A stretch of 64,000 nt of DNA from Micromonospora andamanensis (GTDB lineage Bacteria; Actinomycetota; Actinomycetes; Mycobacteriales; Micromonosporaceae). Both the position numbers and the translations under genes were made by a program. The stretch covers positions 310,001-374,000 of the forward strand of contig NZ_BOOZ01000002.1 in assembly GCF_016863495.1 (NCBI RefSeq), in the 5' to 3' direction. The first letter of the stretch is position 1; every line of letters begins with the position of its first letter. The notes under the pieces are model-generated. The model saw nothing but the letters and a program-made list of their open reading frames with translations. It ran no database searches and was not told the origin of the DNA. Shown piece by piece: positions 19,705-27,160 of the stretch.

Positions 19705-22425
19705 TCAGTCCAGGCGGCGTTCCACAGGTAGCCGGGAGCGGGTGAACAGCGCCGCGCCGAGCATCGCCACAAGTGGTACCGCGACCAGCACGCCGAGGGT
19801 GAGCCAGGGCATCACCAGCGGGTAGGGCGGTTCGATCGGCCAGCGGTCGGCGTAGCGCTGGTTGGTGAAGGTCAGCACGATCAGGGCCGAGGCGAGGCCG
19901 GCGACGATGCCCAGCGTGGAGCCGAGCACCGCGATCAGACCGGCCTGGCAGAGCGACAGCAACCGGCGTACGCCCGGGCCCGCACCGACCGCGGCGAGGG
20001 TGGACAGGTCGGCCCGTCCCTCGGCGGCGGCCAGACCGGTGGCGATGCCGGCGGCGCCGACGGTGACCACCGCGGAGACCGCCGCCAGCAACAGCAGCAG
20101 CGGGCGGGTGTCATCGTCGTAGTCCTGGTTCCGCTCCAGCGCGATTCCCAGGGAGCGGAGCGCGGCGTCGAGTTCGTCCTGTCGCTGCCCGTCCGGAGGC
20201 CGCGTGACGTCAAGTGCCCAGCCGATCTGCCGGGTCGTGAGCCCGAGGCGGTCGGCGGCGGTGGGGGAGAGCAGCAGCCAGTGCTCGCCGAGCCCGGTGT
20301 GCACCGCGTGCCCGGGCACCGTGGCGGTGTCCGCCGGCCGTGTCTCGCTGCCGTGGTCGACCCGGAGATCCAGCCGGTCGTCCCGCACGAGGCGGGCGTC
20401 GGTGACCACGGCGCCACCGGACCGCAGCGTCGCGGTGGCGGCTGCGGCGTCGGCCGGGGCTACGCCGGTCAGCAGCCGCAGCGCGGTGCCGTCGTCCACG
20501 GCGACCCGAAGGTACGGGCCGTGCGGGGTGTCGTCGGCGTGCTGGCAGCGGGGGTCGGCGCGGGCCTCCAGTTGGTCGGCCGCACTGAGCGGCTCGTACG
20601 GCTGCCAGGGGCAGGCCCGCTCGGGCGGAATGGTCGCGGTGACCGTGCAGGCGTAGAAGTCGGGCGAGCACCCGGCGGACTTCAGCGGGGCGATCGTGCC
20701 GGCGCCGAGCAGTTCCCGGGCCGGGCCGCTGATCTCGTCGAGGGTTGGCGGGCGGTCCGAGATGGGATCCCCACTGGTGGTCGCCAGCACCGTGTGTTCC
20801 GGAAGCAGTGCCCGGTTCTGCTGGTCGCCCCGGGCCTCTTCGCTGGCCAGGAAGAGACCGAGGGCGACACTGCCGGCGACGGCCGCCATCACGGCGGAGA
20901 TCGCTGGTGCGGCCGAGGCACGGTTGCGGCTGGCGTCGCGTACCGCGATCCGGGGTGCCAGCGGGAGGAACCGGCCGAGTCGGGCCAGCAGTCCCACAAG
21001 TGTCGGGGTGGCGAACACCAGCCCCAGTTCGCCCAGGACCAGCCCGGCGAGGATCACCGCCTGCGAGGTGACGACCGCACCGATCGCGGCCACCACGGTC
21101 CCGCCGGCGGCCAGCGCGATGCCGATGGTCAGCCACCGGCGGCGGTGCACGGGCGGGGAACGCCGTCCGGCGAGTCCGGCCACCACGTCCTGCCGGGCGG
21201 CCGTCCACGCCGGTGCCAGAGCGGCCAGCACCCCGGCCAGCACCGCGACAAGCGCGATCACGACAAGTGCCGCAGGCCAGACACGGTAGCCGCCGAACCG
21301 CTGCTGGAAGATGAACTGTTCGACAAGGGGCCGCCCGGCGAAGGCGGCGGCCACCCCGAGCGCGATCCCGGTCACCGCACCGACCCCGCCCAGCACCACG
21401 CCGTCGGCGAGCACCACCCGGCGCAGGTGGGCGGCGTCACCACCGGCCACCGCCACCAGGGCCAGTTCCCGCCGCCGGCGGCGGACCCCGACGGCGAACG
21501 CCGGCCCGACCAGCAGCACCACCTCGAGCAGGCCGAGCCCGCCGACAAGTACGCCGGTGCTGACCTCCTCCAACGTCATCCCGCCGTCCGGCGGGTCGAG
21601 GTGCTGGAGCCGTACTCCGGGCGGCGCGGGCGTCCGGGCGGCGACCACGATGCCGTTGCGGTTGAGGTGCCGGAAGATGTCGTCGGTGATCGGGCCGGGC
21701 AGGTCGACCAGGAACACCTCATCGGGGTGGGTCTGCGCAGGTGCCCCGGCGGGATGCAGGACGACCATCGGGGTCAGTTGCTCGGGTAGTTCGGCGACGC
21801 CGACGACCGTCCAGGTGCGGGTGCCGTCCCCGGCGGCGACCCGGTCCCCGAGGTCGACACCGAGGCTGCGGCGGGCGGCCAGGTTCACCGCGATCTCGTC
21901 GGCGTTGGCCGGCACCCGGCCCCGGTGGATCCGGGCGAAGCCGTGCCCGAGGGGGTCGGTCAGGTCGATCGCGGTCGCGGCGACGTCGTCCCGGAAGCGG
22001 CCGTCCTGCCAGGCGCTGAACGGTACCCAGCGACGTATCGGCAGCACCCGGCTGCCCTCGGGGAGCAGCGCGGCGACGTGATCCGCGGTGACCGGCGCGG
22101 TGAGCGGCCGGTCCTCGCTCCCGGAGGTCCAGCCAGTGCCGTCGGCGTTCTGTTCCACAGGCGTGCGGCCCACCACCTGCAGTTCCGCGTCGGCGCTGCC
22201 GAGTCGGCGGTCCATCCGCTCGGCCGGAGTCAGCCGGGCCATGTCCACGCTCACCGCGATGAAGCTCAACGCCAGCACCGGCAGGATGATCATCGCCAGC
22301 ACCAGCGTGGTCCGGCCACGGGCCCGCTTCGCCTCACGTCTGGCGATGCGCAGCGCGGCCCGCCACGAGCCGAGCAGCTCGGCCAGCCGGGCGCCGCTGG
22401 TCAGCCGGGGTGTTCGCCAGCTCAC
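19705..22425 (-). CDS. ABC transporter permease, FtsX/MacB-like
   Basis: A 906-residue permease with an N-terminal transmembrane helix (LVLAMIILPVLALSFIAVSV), a large extracytoplasmic region, and two FtsX-type blocks of three helices each in the middle and at the C-terminus. A second extracytoplasmic domain between them holds four cysteines (CSPDFYAC and two more). GTG 22425 overlaps the stop codon of the ATPase gene (GTGA), so the two are coupled. Such pairs export lipids, peptides or antibiotics or act mechanically; the PadR gene at the head of the operon suggests inducible export or envelope stress. Substrate unknown. Confidence 0.85.
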   Translation of the reverse strand: MSWRTPRLTSGARLAELLGSWRAALRIARREAKRARGRTTLVLAMIILPVLALSFIAVSVDMARLTPAERMDRRLGSADAELQVVGRTPVEQNADGTGWTSGSEDRPLTAPVTADHVAALLPEGSRVLPIRRWVPFSAWQDGRFRDDVAATAIDLTDPLGHGFARIHRGRVPANADEIAVNLAARRSLGVDLGDRVAAGDGTRTWTVVGVAELPEQLTPMVVLHPAGAPAQTHPDEVFLVDLPGPITDDIFRHLNRNGIVVAARTPAPPGVRLQHLDPPDGGMTLEEVSTGVLVGGLGLLEVVLLVGPAFAVGVRRRRRELALVAVAGGDAAHLRRVVLADGVVLGGVGAVTGIALGVAAAFAGRPLVEQFIFQQRFGGYRVWPAALVVIALVAVLAGVLAALAPAWTAARQDVVAGLAGRRSPPVHRRRWLTIGIALAAGGTVVAAIGAVVTSQAVILAGLVLGELGLVFATPTLVGLLARLGRFLPLAPRIAVRDASRNRASAAPAISAVMAAVAGSVALGLFLASEEARGDQQNRALLPEHTVLATTSGDPISDRPPTLDEISGPARELLGAGTIAPLKSAGCSPDFYACTVTATIPPERACPWQPYEPLSAADQLEARADPRCQHADDTPHGPYLRVAVDDGTALRLLTGVAPADAAAATATLRSGGAVVTDARLVRDDRLDLRVDHGSETRPADTATVPGHAVHTGLGEHWLLLSPTAADRLGLTTRQIGWALDVTRPPDGQRQDELDAALRSLGIALERNQDYDDDTRPLLLLLAAVSAVVTVGAAGIATGLAAAEGRADLSTLAAVGAGPGVRRLLSLCQAGLIAVLGSTLGIVAGLASALIVLTFTNQRYADRWPIEPPYPLVMPWLTLGVLVAVPLVAMLGAALFTRSRLPVERRLD

Positions 22426-23240
22426 CGGCCGCTGCCGCTGAGCAGGGCCTCCACGCCGGCGAGCGGGGTTGTCGAGTCGACAGCCACACCGTCGCGCAGG
22501 AAGACGACCCGGTCCGCCCAAGCGGCGTGGCGCGCCTCGTGGGTCACCAGCACCCCGGCCGCCCCGGCGTCCACCCGGCGGCGCAGCAGCCGCAGCACCG
22601 CCTCGCCGGTCTGTGAGTCCAGCGCCCCGGTCGGCTCGTCGGCCAACACCAGCCGCCGCTGCCCGACAAGCGCCCGCGCGATGGCGACGCGCTGCTGCTG
22701 ACCACCGGAGAGCTGGTCGGGGAACCGGTCACCCAGCTCGGACAGACCCACCTCGGTCAACGCGTCGAGCGCCAGCCGACGGGCCGCGCGTACCCCGGAG
22801 CCGTCCAGTTCGAGGGGGAGGGCGACGTTCTCCGCCGCGGTCAGGCTGCCGATGAGGTTCAGGTTCTGGAAGATGTAGCCGATGCGGCGGCGGCGCAGCC
22901 GGGCCAGCCCGCGCCGGTCCAGGGCATGCAGCGGCTGCCCCTCGACGTGCACCTCACCGGCGGTCGGGCTGTCCAACCCGCCGGCCAGGGTGAGCAGGGT
23001 GGACTTGCCGGAGCCGGAGGGGCCCATCACGGCGACCAGTTCGCCGGGGCGTACGGCCAGGCTCACCCCGCGCAGGGCGTGTACCGCGGCCGGGCCGCTG
23101 CCGTGCGTGCGATGTACGTCACGCAGGTCCAGCACGGCGTCGCCGGGCGGACCGTGGGCTGCCGGGTCGGCGGTCGCCGCGGCATCGGACGCCGCTCGTG
23201 GATCGGGGGCGGCCGGCATCCGCCCGCCGGCGGTGCTCAC
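22422..23240 (-). CDS. ABC transporter ATP-binding protein (MacB/LolD type)
   Basis: A 272-residue ATPase with Walker A GPSGSGKST, Q-loop YIFQNLNLIG, signature LSGGQQQR, Walker B LVLADEPTGALD and switch His in VTHEARHA. An unusual 35-residue Ala/Pro-rich N-terminal extension precedes the ATPase fold. GTG 23240 has GGAGG 7 nt upstream and overlaps the padR stop by 4 nt; the permease gene overlaps its own stop in the same way, so padR, ATPase and permease form one coupled operon. Confidence 0.92.
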   Translation of the reverse strand: MSTAGGRMPAAPDPRAASDAAATADPAAHGPPGDAVLDLRDVHRTHGSGPAAVHALRGVSLAVRPGELVAVMGPSGSGKSTLLTLAGGLDSPTAGEVHVEGQPLHALDRRGLARLRRRRIGYIFQNLNLIGSLTAAENVALPLELDGSGVRAARRLALDALTEVGLSELGDRFPDQLSGGQQQRVAIARALVGQRRLVLADEPTGALDSQTGEAVLRLLRRRVDAGAAGVLVTHEARHAAWADRVVFLRDGVAVDSTTPLAGVEALLSGSGR

Positions 23241-23818
23241 CGTCGCGCCTCCTCACCACTGTGGCCCACCGCCTCGGAGAGGGGCGCTGGGCCGGCGACC
23301 GGGGGGCGGTGCCGCACCAGGCTGCTCTCGCAGTGGTCGAGCCAGCGCACCTCGGCCTCGGCCTGGAACACCATGGCGTCCAGCACCAGCCGCCACGGCA
23401 GATCCGCCGGGCTGTCGCTGGAGTACTTCAACCGGGTCAACTCCTGCAACGTGCGCATGGTGGCGGTCCGTTGCGTCTGCACCACCGAGCGGACGTCCAC
23501 GCCGGGGGTGGTCAACGCCAGCGCCAGCTTGATCGCCAGCTCGTCCCGGGGGCGGTCGGTACGGCTGATCGGGGTGGCGAACCACAGGGCCAGGTCCGCC
23601 CGCCCGGCGTCGGTGATCTCGTACGGACGCTGGCCGGCCTCGCTCTCCGGCAGCGACCTCACCAGGCCGTCCCGCTCCAGCCGGGACAGCGTGGTGTAGA
23701 CCTGCCCGATGTTCAGCGGCCAGGTGGAGCCGGTCGACTCCTCGAAGGCGGCCCTGAGCTGGTAGCCGTACATCTGCCCGCGTTCGAGCAGGGCGAGCAG
23801 GCCGTGGCGGATGGACAT
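23237..23818 (-). CDS. PadR family transcriptional regulator
   Basis: A 193-residue PadR regulator. The N-terminal winged helix (MSIRHGLLALLERGQMYGYQLRAAFEE, then IGQVYTTLSRLERDGLV) is followed by a helical Vir-C-type dimerisation domain. ATG 23818 is the start of the conserved fold; an open frame back to 23854 would read through the operator. The gene heads the ABC transporter operon, which it probably represses with itself until a ligand binds. A 15-bp dyad lies over its -10 region. Confidence 0.9.
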   Translation of the reverse strand: MSIRHGLLALLERGQMYGYQLRAAFEESTGSTWPLNIGQVYTTLSRLERDGLVRSLPESEAGQRPYEITDAGRADLALWFATPISRTDRPRDELAIKLALALTTPGVDVRSVVQTQRTATMRTLQELTRLKYSSDSPADLPWRLVLDAMVFQAEAEVRWLDHCESSLVRHRPPVAGPAPLSEAVGHSGEEARR

Positions 23819-23826
23819 GGACCGGA

Positions 23827-23845
23827 GTATGCATACCTGGTATGC
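23827..23845. promoter_or_regulatory. PadR operator candidate overlapping the -10 box
   Basis: GCATACCTGGTATGC at 23831-23845 is a perfect 7-1-7 inverted repeat, and GTATGCATAC at 23827-23836 is a second, overlapping palindrome, so GTATGC occurs twice 13 bp apart. A minus-strand CATACT (-10-like) at 23826-23831 lies 7 nt before the padR ATG, so bound PadR would block RNA polymerase directly. Confidence 0.6.
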
Positions 23846-23903
23846 CGTCCGCAACCGGCGCGGGAGTGAGCTCGCCTACGCCCGGTGCGTCAGGCCGCTC
23901 GAC

Positions 23904-24335
23904 TCACGCCGGGCGGCCCGGAAACGGCACTGTCAACGGGGTGATGCCGGCGCTGCGCCGCCAGCGGGTCGCCCGCACCGCGTACTCCACCAGGGCGGCC
24001 AGGGCGCGATCCCGGTCGGCGCCGGTGCTGACCGGCAGCGCCGCGCGCCAGAAGGCCGCTGTGCGTTCCTCCACCTGCACGGCGAGGCGCAGTGCGCTGG
24101 CCCGGTCGGTCACCGGGAAGGGCAGCGCGTATCCGGCCCGGTCCGGCGGGACGGTGCCACCGGCGGTGCTCAACTGCATCACCAGGGCGTCCCGGCGGGC
24201 CCGGTGTGCGGCCTCCGCAGCCACCGCCGCCTTGCGTTCGGCGTCGCTGAGCCGTACCCCGATGGGGCCGTACGCCCAGATCGCCGCGTACTCGGCGGTG
24301 AGGGCACCGGCGAGCGCCTCGAACGTCTCGCTCAT
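23904..24335 (-). CDS. Ferritin-like domain protein (DUF4439 type)
   Basis: A 143-residue four-helix protein. FEALAGALTAEYAAIWAYGPIGVRL, followed by HRARRDALVMQL, resembles the DUF4439 ferritin-like family, with Glu/His pairs spaced as in that fold. No signal peptide is seen. ATG 24335 is 31 nt after the stop of the lipoprotein gene, so the two are likely one operon. Metal binding has not been shown for this family. Confidence 0.68.
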   Translation of the reverse strand: MSETFEALAGALTAEYAAIWAYGPIGVRLSDAERKAAVAAEAAHRARRDALVMQLSTAGGTVPPDRAGYALPFPVTDRASALRLAVQVEERTAAFWRAALPVSTGADRDRALAALVEYAVRATRWRRSAGITPLTVPFPGRPA

Positions 24336-24366
24336 GACGGCACTCCGCTTCGCTCGCCGCGCTCGT

Positions 24367-24870
24367 TCATCGCAGCGCCTCCAGGTGGGTGGCGCGTGCC
24401 GCGGCGACCGAGCCGAGCAGGGCGGCGCGCTCGGCGGGGGCGTCGGCGCAGGCCCGGATCGCCGACTCGCGGCCGGCGCGTTCGGACTTTCGTAGGGCGG
24501 CCAGCGCGGCGGTGCGATCGGCGGGCAACGGACCGGACGGGGAGGCCGCAGGCGTGGCGGAGGCGATCGTGACGCCTGTCAGCCGGGCCAGTTCCGCCGC
24601 GTGGGCCTCGTGTGACTCGGCGAGTGGGAGCAGCCGGGTGGCCAGGTCGGGGTGGACGGTCGCGGCGGCCCGCAGACCCCCGGCCAGCCGCAGCGACTCC
24701 TCCAGCAGCGGTGCCAGCGGATCGGGCCGCGGCGGCTGTTCGTCGCGGTCGAGCAGGCCGCAACCGGTGAGCGGTGCGGTGGCCCCGCCGAGGGCCAGCA
24801 GCGCACCGGCCCGCAGTACCGCCCGTCGGGAAAGCTCGGACGATCCGTCCTGCCGAGTCGTTATGCCCAT
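24367..24870 (-). CDS. Putative Tat-type lipoprotein
   Basis: A 167-residue exported protein. The N-terminus has twin arginine SRRAVLRAG, a hydrophobic stretch and an LTGC lipobox, so it is probably Tat-exported and anchored by a lipid on the cysteine. The mature part is helical and Ala-rich with ESHEAHAAELARL, like the helices of ferritin-like proteins, and may partner the downstream gene product. ATG 24870 places the twin arginine in the usual early position; ATG 24894 is an alternative. It diverges from rimP. Function unknown. Confidence 0.65.
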   Translation of the reverse strand: MGITTRQDGSSELSRRAVLRAGALLALGGATAPLTGCGLLDRDEQPPRPDPLAPLLEESLRLAGGLRAAATVHPDLATRLLPLAESHEAHAAELARLTGVTIASATPAASPSGPLPADRTAALAALRKSERAGRESAIRACADAPAERAALLGSVAAARATHLEALR

Positions 24871-25038
24871 CGCCACCGGACAAGTCAACACCATCGTCGT
24901 GACCCGTGTCCGGCGGTGGCGTCGGTGCGCCGCCGGGGCCGTCGTCCCGGCGGCGCGTTACGCTCTGCGCAGCCACCGGCGCGTCCGCACCGGTGGCGTG
25001 CCGGCATGGCGTCGGCGAGCAGCGGAAGGGTTCTTCGG

Positions 25039-25680
25039 ATGACGCAGCGTGGCCGTGCCACCAGGACGACGGGGCGACCCCGCGGTGGCCAGGCTGCACG
25101 CGCGGGTCAGCCCTCCCGCGGTGACCTCGCCACCCGCCGCGACCGGCTGCGCTCGGTGATCGCGCCGGTGGTGCAGGACGCCGGCTACGACCTGGAGGAT
25201 CTCACCGTCTCCCGCGCCGGCCGCCGGCACGTGGTGCGGGTGATCGTCGACGCCGACGGCGGCATCAACCTGGACGCGGTGGCCGACGTGTCGCGCGCCG
25301 TCTCCGCCGCCCTCGACGCGGCGGAGGAGACTGCCGGCGACATCGTCGCCGGCGAATACCAGCTCGAGGTCAGTTCGCCCGGGGTGGACCGCCCGCTGAC
25401 GCTGCCCCGGCACTGGCGCCGCAACGTGGGGCGACTGGTCCGGGTGACCGTGCGCGGCGCTGCGCCCGACGGGCAGCCGGGGGTCGACCGGCAGGTCACC
25501 GGCCGGGTGGTCGACGCCGACGCCGAGCGGGTGGTGCTGGAGACCGACGCGGACCGCGCGGAGTGGGCCTACGCCGATCTCGGGCCGGGCCGGGTGCAGG
25601 TCGAGTTCACCCGCCTCGACGAGTTGGCCGAATCAGAAGACGTCGACGACGATGACGATGTGGAGGACGAGGAGAGGTGA
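25039..25680 (+). CDS. rimP: Ribosome maturation factor RimP
   Basis: A 213-residue protein needed for 30S subunit maturation. The N-terminal domain ([47 protein letters not shown]) and the [24 protein letters not shown] junction are typical. Unusual are a basic Gly/Arg-rich N-terminal extension of about 35 residues and an acidic tail (many Asp after residue 195). GGAAGGG ends 8 nt before the ATG. Its stop overlaps the nusA start, beginning the rimP-nusA-ylxR-infB block. Confidence 0.93.
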   Translation: MTQRGRATRTTGRPRGGQAARAGQPSRGDLATRRDRLRSVIAPVVQDAGYDLEDLTVSRAGRRHVVRVIVDADGGINLDAVADVSRAVSAALDAAEETAGDIVAGEYQLEVSSPGVDRPLTLPRHWRRNVGRLVRVTVRGAAPDGQPGVDRQVTGRVVDADAERVVLETDADRAEWAYADLGPGRVQVEFTRLDELAESEDVDDDDDVEDEER

Positions 25681-26720
25681 ACATCGACCTCGCGGCGCTG
25701 CGCGCACTGGAGCGCGAGCGGGAGATCCCGTTCGACACGATCCTCGCGGCGATCGAGACCGCGCTACTGACCGCGTACCGGCACACCGAGGGCGCCGAAT
25801 CGCACGCCCGGGTGGAGATCGACAGGAAGACCGGCGCGGCACTTGTCTACGCCCAGGAGCTGAGCACCGAGGGCACCGTGGAGCGGGAGTGGGACGACAC
25901 CCCGCACGACTTCGGCCGGATCGCGGCCATGACCGCCAAGCAGGTGATCCTCCAGCGGCTGCGGGAGGCCACCGACGAGGTGCACTTCGGTGAGTACGTC
26001 GGCCGCGACGGCGACCTGGTCACCGGGGTGGTGCAGGCGCACGAGGCGCGGGCCGAGAAGGGCATCGTCACCGTCGACCTGGGCAAGCTGGAGGGGGTGC
26101 TGCCGCAGTCGGAGCAGGTGCCCGGCGAGCGGTACACCCACGGCGAGCGGATCCGGTGCGTGGTGGTGCACGTGGCCAAGGGAATGCGTGGCCCGCAGAT
26201 CACGTTGTCCCGCACGCACCCGAACCTGGTGAAGAAGCTCTTCGCCCTGGAGGTGCCGGAGATCGCCGACGGCACCGTCGAGATCGGCGCGATCGCCCGT
26301 GAGGCGGGTCACCGTACGAAGATCGCGGTGCGTTCCACCGCCGCCGGAGTCAACGCCAAGGGTGCCTGCATCGGCCCGATGGGCCAGCGGGTCCGCGCGG
26401 TGATGAGCGAGCTGCACGGCGAGAAGATCGACATCATCGACTGGTCGGACGACCCGGCGACCTTCGTCGGTAACGCGCTCTCCCCGGCCAAGGCGCTGCG
26501 TGTCGAGGTGGTCGACCTGGCCAACCGGGCCGCGCGGGTGACCGTTCCGGATTTCCAGCTGTCGCTCGCGATCGGGCGGGAGGGGCAGAATGCCCGGCTT
26601 GCTGCCCGACTGACCGGTTGGCGGATCGACATCCGCTCCGACGCCGAGCAGACCGACCCCCCTGGGCGGTCCGGCGCTGATCACGTCCGGGAACCGGGCG
26701 GAGCGGTGTCGGGTAGCTAG
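25677..26720 (+). CDS. nusA: Transcription termination/antitermination factor NusA
   Basis: A 347-residue NusA, the short actinobacterial form without C-terminal acidic repeats. It has an N-terminal RNA-polymerase-binding domain (about 1-105), an S1 domain (about 110-185, with [13 protein letters not shown]) and two KH domains ([14 protein letters not shown] and [23 protein letters not shown]). GTG 25677 overlaps the rimP stop (GTGA), with GAGGAG just before it. Confidence 0.95.
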   Translation: MNIDLAALRALEREREIPFDTILAAIETALLTAYRHTEGAESHARVEIDRKTGAALVYAQELSTEGTVEREWDDTPHDFGRIAAMTAKQVILQRLREATDEVHFGEYVGRDGDLVTGVVQAHEARAEKGIVTVDLGKLEGVLPQSEQVPGERYTHGERIRCVVVHVAKGMRGPQITLSRTHPNLVKKLFALEVPEIADGTVEIGAIAREAGHRTKIAVRSTAAGVNAKGACIGPMGQRVRAVMSELHGEKIDIIDWSDDPATFVGNALSPAKALRVEVVDLANRAARVTVPDFQLSLAIGREGQNARLAARLTGWRIDIRSDAEQTDPPGRSGADHVREPGGAVSGS

Positions 26721-26736
26721 GGGTAGACTTCCACCA

Positions 26737-27045
26737 GTGGCACGACGCGCGCTGCCGGAGCGCACCTGTGTGGGTTGCCGACGGCGCGCACCGGCCAGTG
26801 AATTACTGCGGATCGTCGCGATTGGCGACGAGGCTGGTCTCAGCCTCCGACCCGATCCGGCCCGCAGGCTGCCGGGTCGGGGAGCGAACATGCACCCGGA
26901 TCCGGCCTGCTTCGCGCAGGCAGTGCGGCGTCGTGCCTTCGGGCGCGCGCTGCGCCTCGCCGGGGTCCCGGATGACGGGGCCCTCGCGGAGTACCTGACG
27001 CGTCAACCACCACGTCCGGTCACCCGACCGGACGAGGGCCGCTAG
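26737..27045 (+). CDS. ylxR: YlxR (DUF448) RNA-binding family protein
   Basis: A 102-residue YlxR protein with the family hallmarks RTCVGCRRRAP and GRGANMHPDPACFAQAVRRRAFGRAL. The positively charged face suggests nucleic-acid binding; links to RNase P or to transcription have been proposed. GTG 26737 lies 7 nt after TAGACT (26724-26729), so an internal leaderless promoter may supplement the operon. It sits between nusA and infB, as usual. Confidence 0.9.
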   Translation: MARRALPERTCVGCRRRAPASELLRIVAIGDEAGLSLRPDPARRLPGRGANMHPDPACFAQAVRRRAFGRALRLAGVPDDGALAEYLTRQPPRPVTRPDEGR

Positions 27046-27063
27046 CAAGGTAGGACGACCGAC

Positions 27064-27092
27064 ATGAGCACACGATGAAGTCCCAGAAATGA
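27064..27092 (+). other. Two tiny overlapping ORFs before infB (MSTR and MKSQK)
   Basis: ATG 27064 opens a 4-codon ORF (MSTR, stop 27076-27078) and ATG 27075 a 5-codon ORF (MKSQK, stop 27090-27092) overlapping it by ATGA. A closely similar short ATGAG-AC-CGATGA element precedes infB in Streptomyces, as I recall, which hints at a conserved leader rather than chance. Confidence 0.4.
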
Positions 27093-27113
27093 TCAGGCTT
27101 CAAGTGCACGAGT

Positions 27114-27145
27114 GAGGTCGCTGCGGGTGCTGCCCGCACGACCTC
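27114..27145 (+). promoter_or_regulatory. Hairpin just upstream of the infB ribosome-binding site
   Basis: GAGGTC (27114-27119) pairs with GACCTC (27140-27145), and the inner GCGGG (27123-27127) with CCCGC (27133-27137), a two-part stem ending 6 nt before the AGGAG at 27152. It could control infB translation, alone or with the tiny ORFs upstream. Confidence 0.45.
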
Positions 27146-27160
27146 GGAGTGAGGAGTGCA

